Both the position numbers and the translations under genes were made by a program. Below the pieces are notes generated by a model. That model ran no database searches, had not been told where the DNA came from, and worked only from the letters and a program-made list of their open reading frames with translations. Of a stretch of 5,656 nt of DNA, positions 4,749-5,656 are shown in pieces (position 1 is the stretch's first letter; each line of letters begins with the position of its first letter). Source of the DNA: Methyloprofundus sp. (lineage in GTDB: Bacteria; Pseudomonadota; Gammaproteobacteria; Methylococcales; Methylomonadaceae); assembly GCA_030619185.1 (NCBI GenBank), contig JAUXBW010000152.1, positions 1 to 5,656 of the forward strand, read 5' to 3'.

Positions 4749-5656
4749 ATGCAGTCCCACTTTGATGTCATGGTGATCGGTGGCGGACCTGCCGGCACGA
4801 CTATTGCCAGCTTACTTGCCGAAAAAGGACATAGCATCTGTTTGCTGGAAAAAGCACATCACCCCCGTTTTCATATCGGTGAATCATTATTGCCGATGAA
4901 TTTACCTCTGTTTGAAAAACTCGGAGTCTTGGAGCAAGTAGATGCCATAGGAATTAGAAAGTATGCAGCAGAGTTCAATTCCCTGATCACCCCACTCGCA
5001 CAGGATACTTTTTATTTTGCTAAAGCCACGAGTGATAGCCCCGTTTTTGCCTATGAGGTCAGACGTTCCGAGTTAGACGAAATATTGTTTAAAAATTGCC
5101 AGAAAAAAGGAGCCACAGCCCTTGAAGGCATGACCGTCACTCACTGCAACCTTGATAACACACACAAAAAGACTACCGCTGTCGATGCACAAGGTGAGCA
5201 ACACGAATTTACCAGCCTATATGTCGTCGATGCTTCAGGCCGTGATACCTTATTAGCACAGCAGTTTAATAGCAAGCACAAAAACCCGAAACATAAAATG
5301 GCAGCTATTTTTGGTCATTATAAAAATGTAGCACGTAGATCAGGCAAAGATGCGGGCAATATCAGTATTTACTGGTTTCCACACGGCTGGGTATGGTTGA
5401 TTCCGCTTAAAGATGGCATTATGAGCGTAGGCTGCGTCTGCTGGCCGGAGCATTTAAAAACACGCGATAGCGATTTAGAGACCTTTCTGCAAACCAGCTT
5501 AAGCCTTATTCCTGAAGTTGACCAGCGCATGAGAAACGCCCAACTTGATGGCGAAGTGCAGGCAACCGGAAATTATTCTTATCAATCCAGCATTATGTCG
5601 GGCGATGGGTTTTTATTAATTGGCGATGCCTATGCCTTTGTTGATCCGGTTTTCTC
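4749..5656 (+). CDS. Flavin-dependent halogenase-like oxidoreductase (partial)
   Basis: An FAD-dependent enzyme cut by the window end; 302 complete codons are visible. The N-terminus has the Rossmann motif VIGGGPAG (9-16), the family block PRFHIGESLLP (39-49) and VRRSELDEIL (104-113). A Lys in the KYAAEF segment (Lys71) lies where halogenases of the PltA/CndH type carry the lysine that handles hypohalous acid. The hallmark WxWxIP motif is present as WVWLIP (214-219). A second FAD motif, GDAYAFVDPVF (292-302), is truncated at its end. ATG4749 begins two bases-equivalent (one spacer base) after the ketoreductase stop, with GGAG (4733-4736) upstream. It may halogenate the aryl head or polyene; however, related flavoproteins in such clusters are also annotated simply as NAD(P)/FAD oxidoreductases, and desaturation or hydroxylation cannot be excluded. 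No transmembrane segment is evident. Confidence 0.8.
   Translation, partial: MQSHFDVMVIGGGPAGTTIASLLAEKGHSICLLEKAHHPRFHIGESLLPMNLPLFEKLGVLEQVDAIGIRKYAAEFNSLITPLAQDTFYFAKATSDSPVFAYEVRRSELDEILFKNCQKKGATALEGMTVTHCNLDNTHKKTTAVDAQGEQHEFTSLYVVDASGRDTLLAQQFNSKHKNPKHKMAAIFGHYKNVARRSGKDAGNISIYWFPHGWVWLIPLKDGIMSVGCVCWPEHLKTRDSDLETFLQTSLSLIPEVDQRMRNAQLDGEVQATGNYSYQSSIMSGDGFLLIGDAYAFVDPVF

Overview
The window looks like part of a gammaproteobacterial chromosome with moderate-to-low GC. It carries a section of an aryl-polyene (APE)-type pigment/lipid biosynthesis cluster. Codon use, the repeat-rich leader and the gene complement would fit a methanotroph or a similar environmental gammaproteobacterium, but nothing here fixes the genus.

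Layout: bases 1-305 hold no convincing gene. They carry a large imperfect palindrome (about 61-220, MITE-like) nested inside a second, weaker inverted-repeat pair (26-37 against 282-300). A perfect TATAAT box at 318-323 follows just downstream. A tightly packed forward operon then starts: an adenylate-forming acyl/aryl ligase (360-1682), an ApeI-like hotdog dehydratase (1669-1989) and an LpxL-type lysophospholipid acyltransferase (1982-2881), with overlaps of 14 and 8 bases. A complete BrnT/BrnA toxin-antitoxin module lies on the opposite strand (3442 to 2905). Forward biosynthetic genes then resume: an ApeP-like dehydratase (3594-4031), a FabG/ApeQ-like ketoreductase (4028-4747) and a flavin-dependent halogenase-like oxidoreductase (from 4749, cut by the window end).

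How the genes work together (inference from family knowledge): the ligase would load an aryl or acyl starter onto an acyl carrier protein. Ketosynthases encoded outside the window would extend it. FabG/ApeQ would reduce and ApeI/ApeP would dehydrate each unit to build a conjugated polyene, and the LpxL-type enzyme would transfer the chain to a membrane lipid. The flavoprotein has the K...WxWxIP hallmarks of halogenases and might halogenate or oxidise the aryl head or polyene. No ketosynthase, acyl carrier protein, MMPL transporter or thioesterase is visible, so the cluster must extend beyond the window or use these functions from elsewhere.

The most unusual points are the antisense BrnTA module splitting the operon, the halogenase-like enzyme in this context, the Ser in place of the usual SDR catalytic Asn in the ketoreductase, and the nested palindromic element next to the operon promoter.
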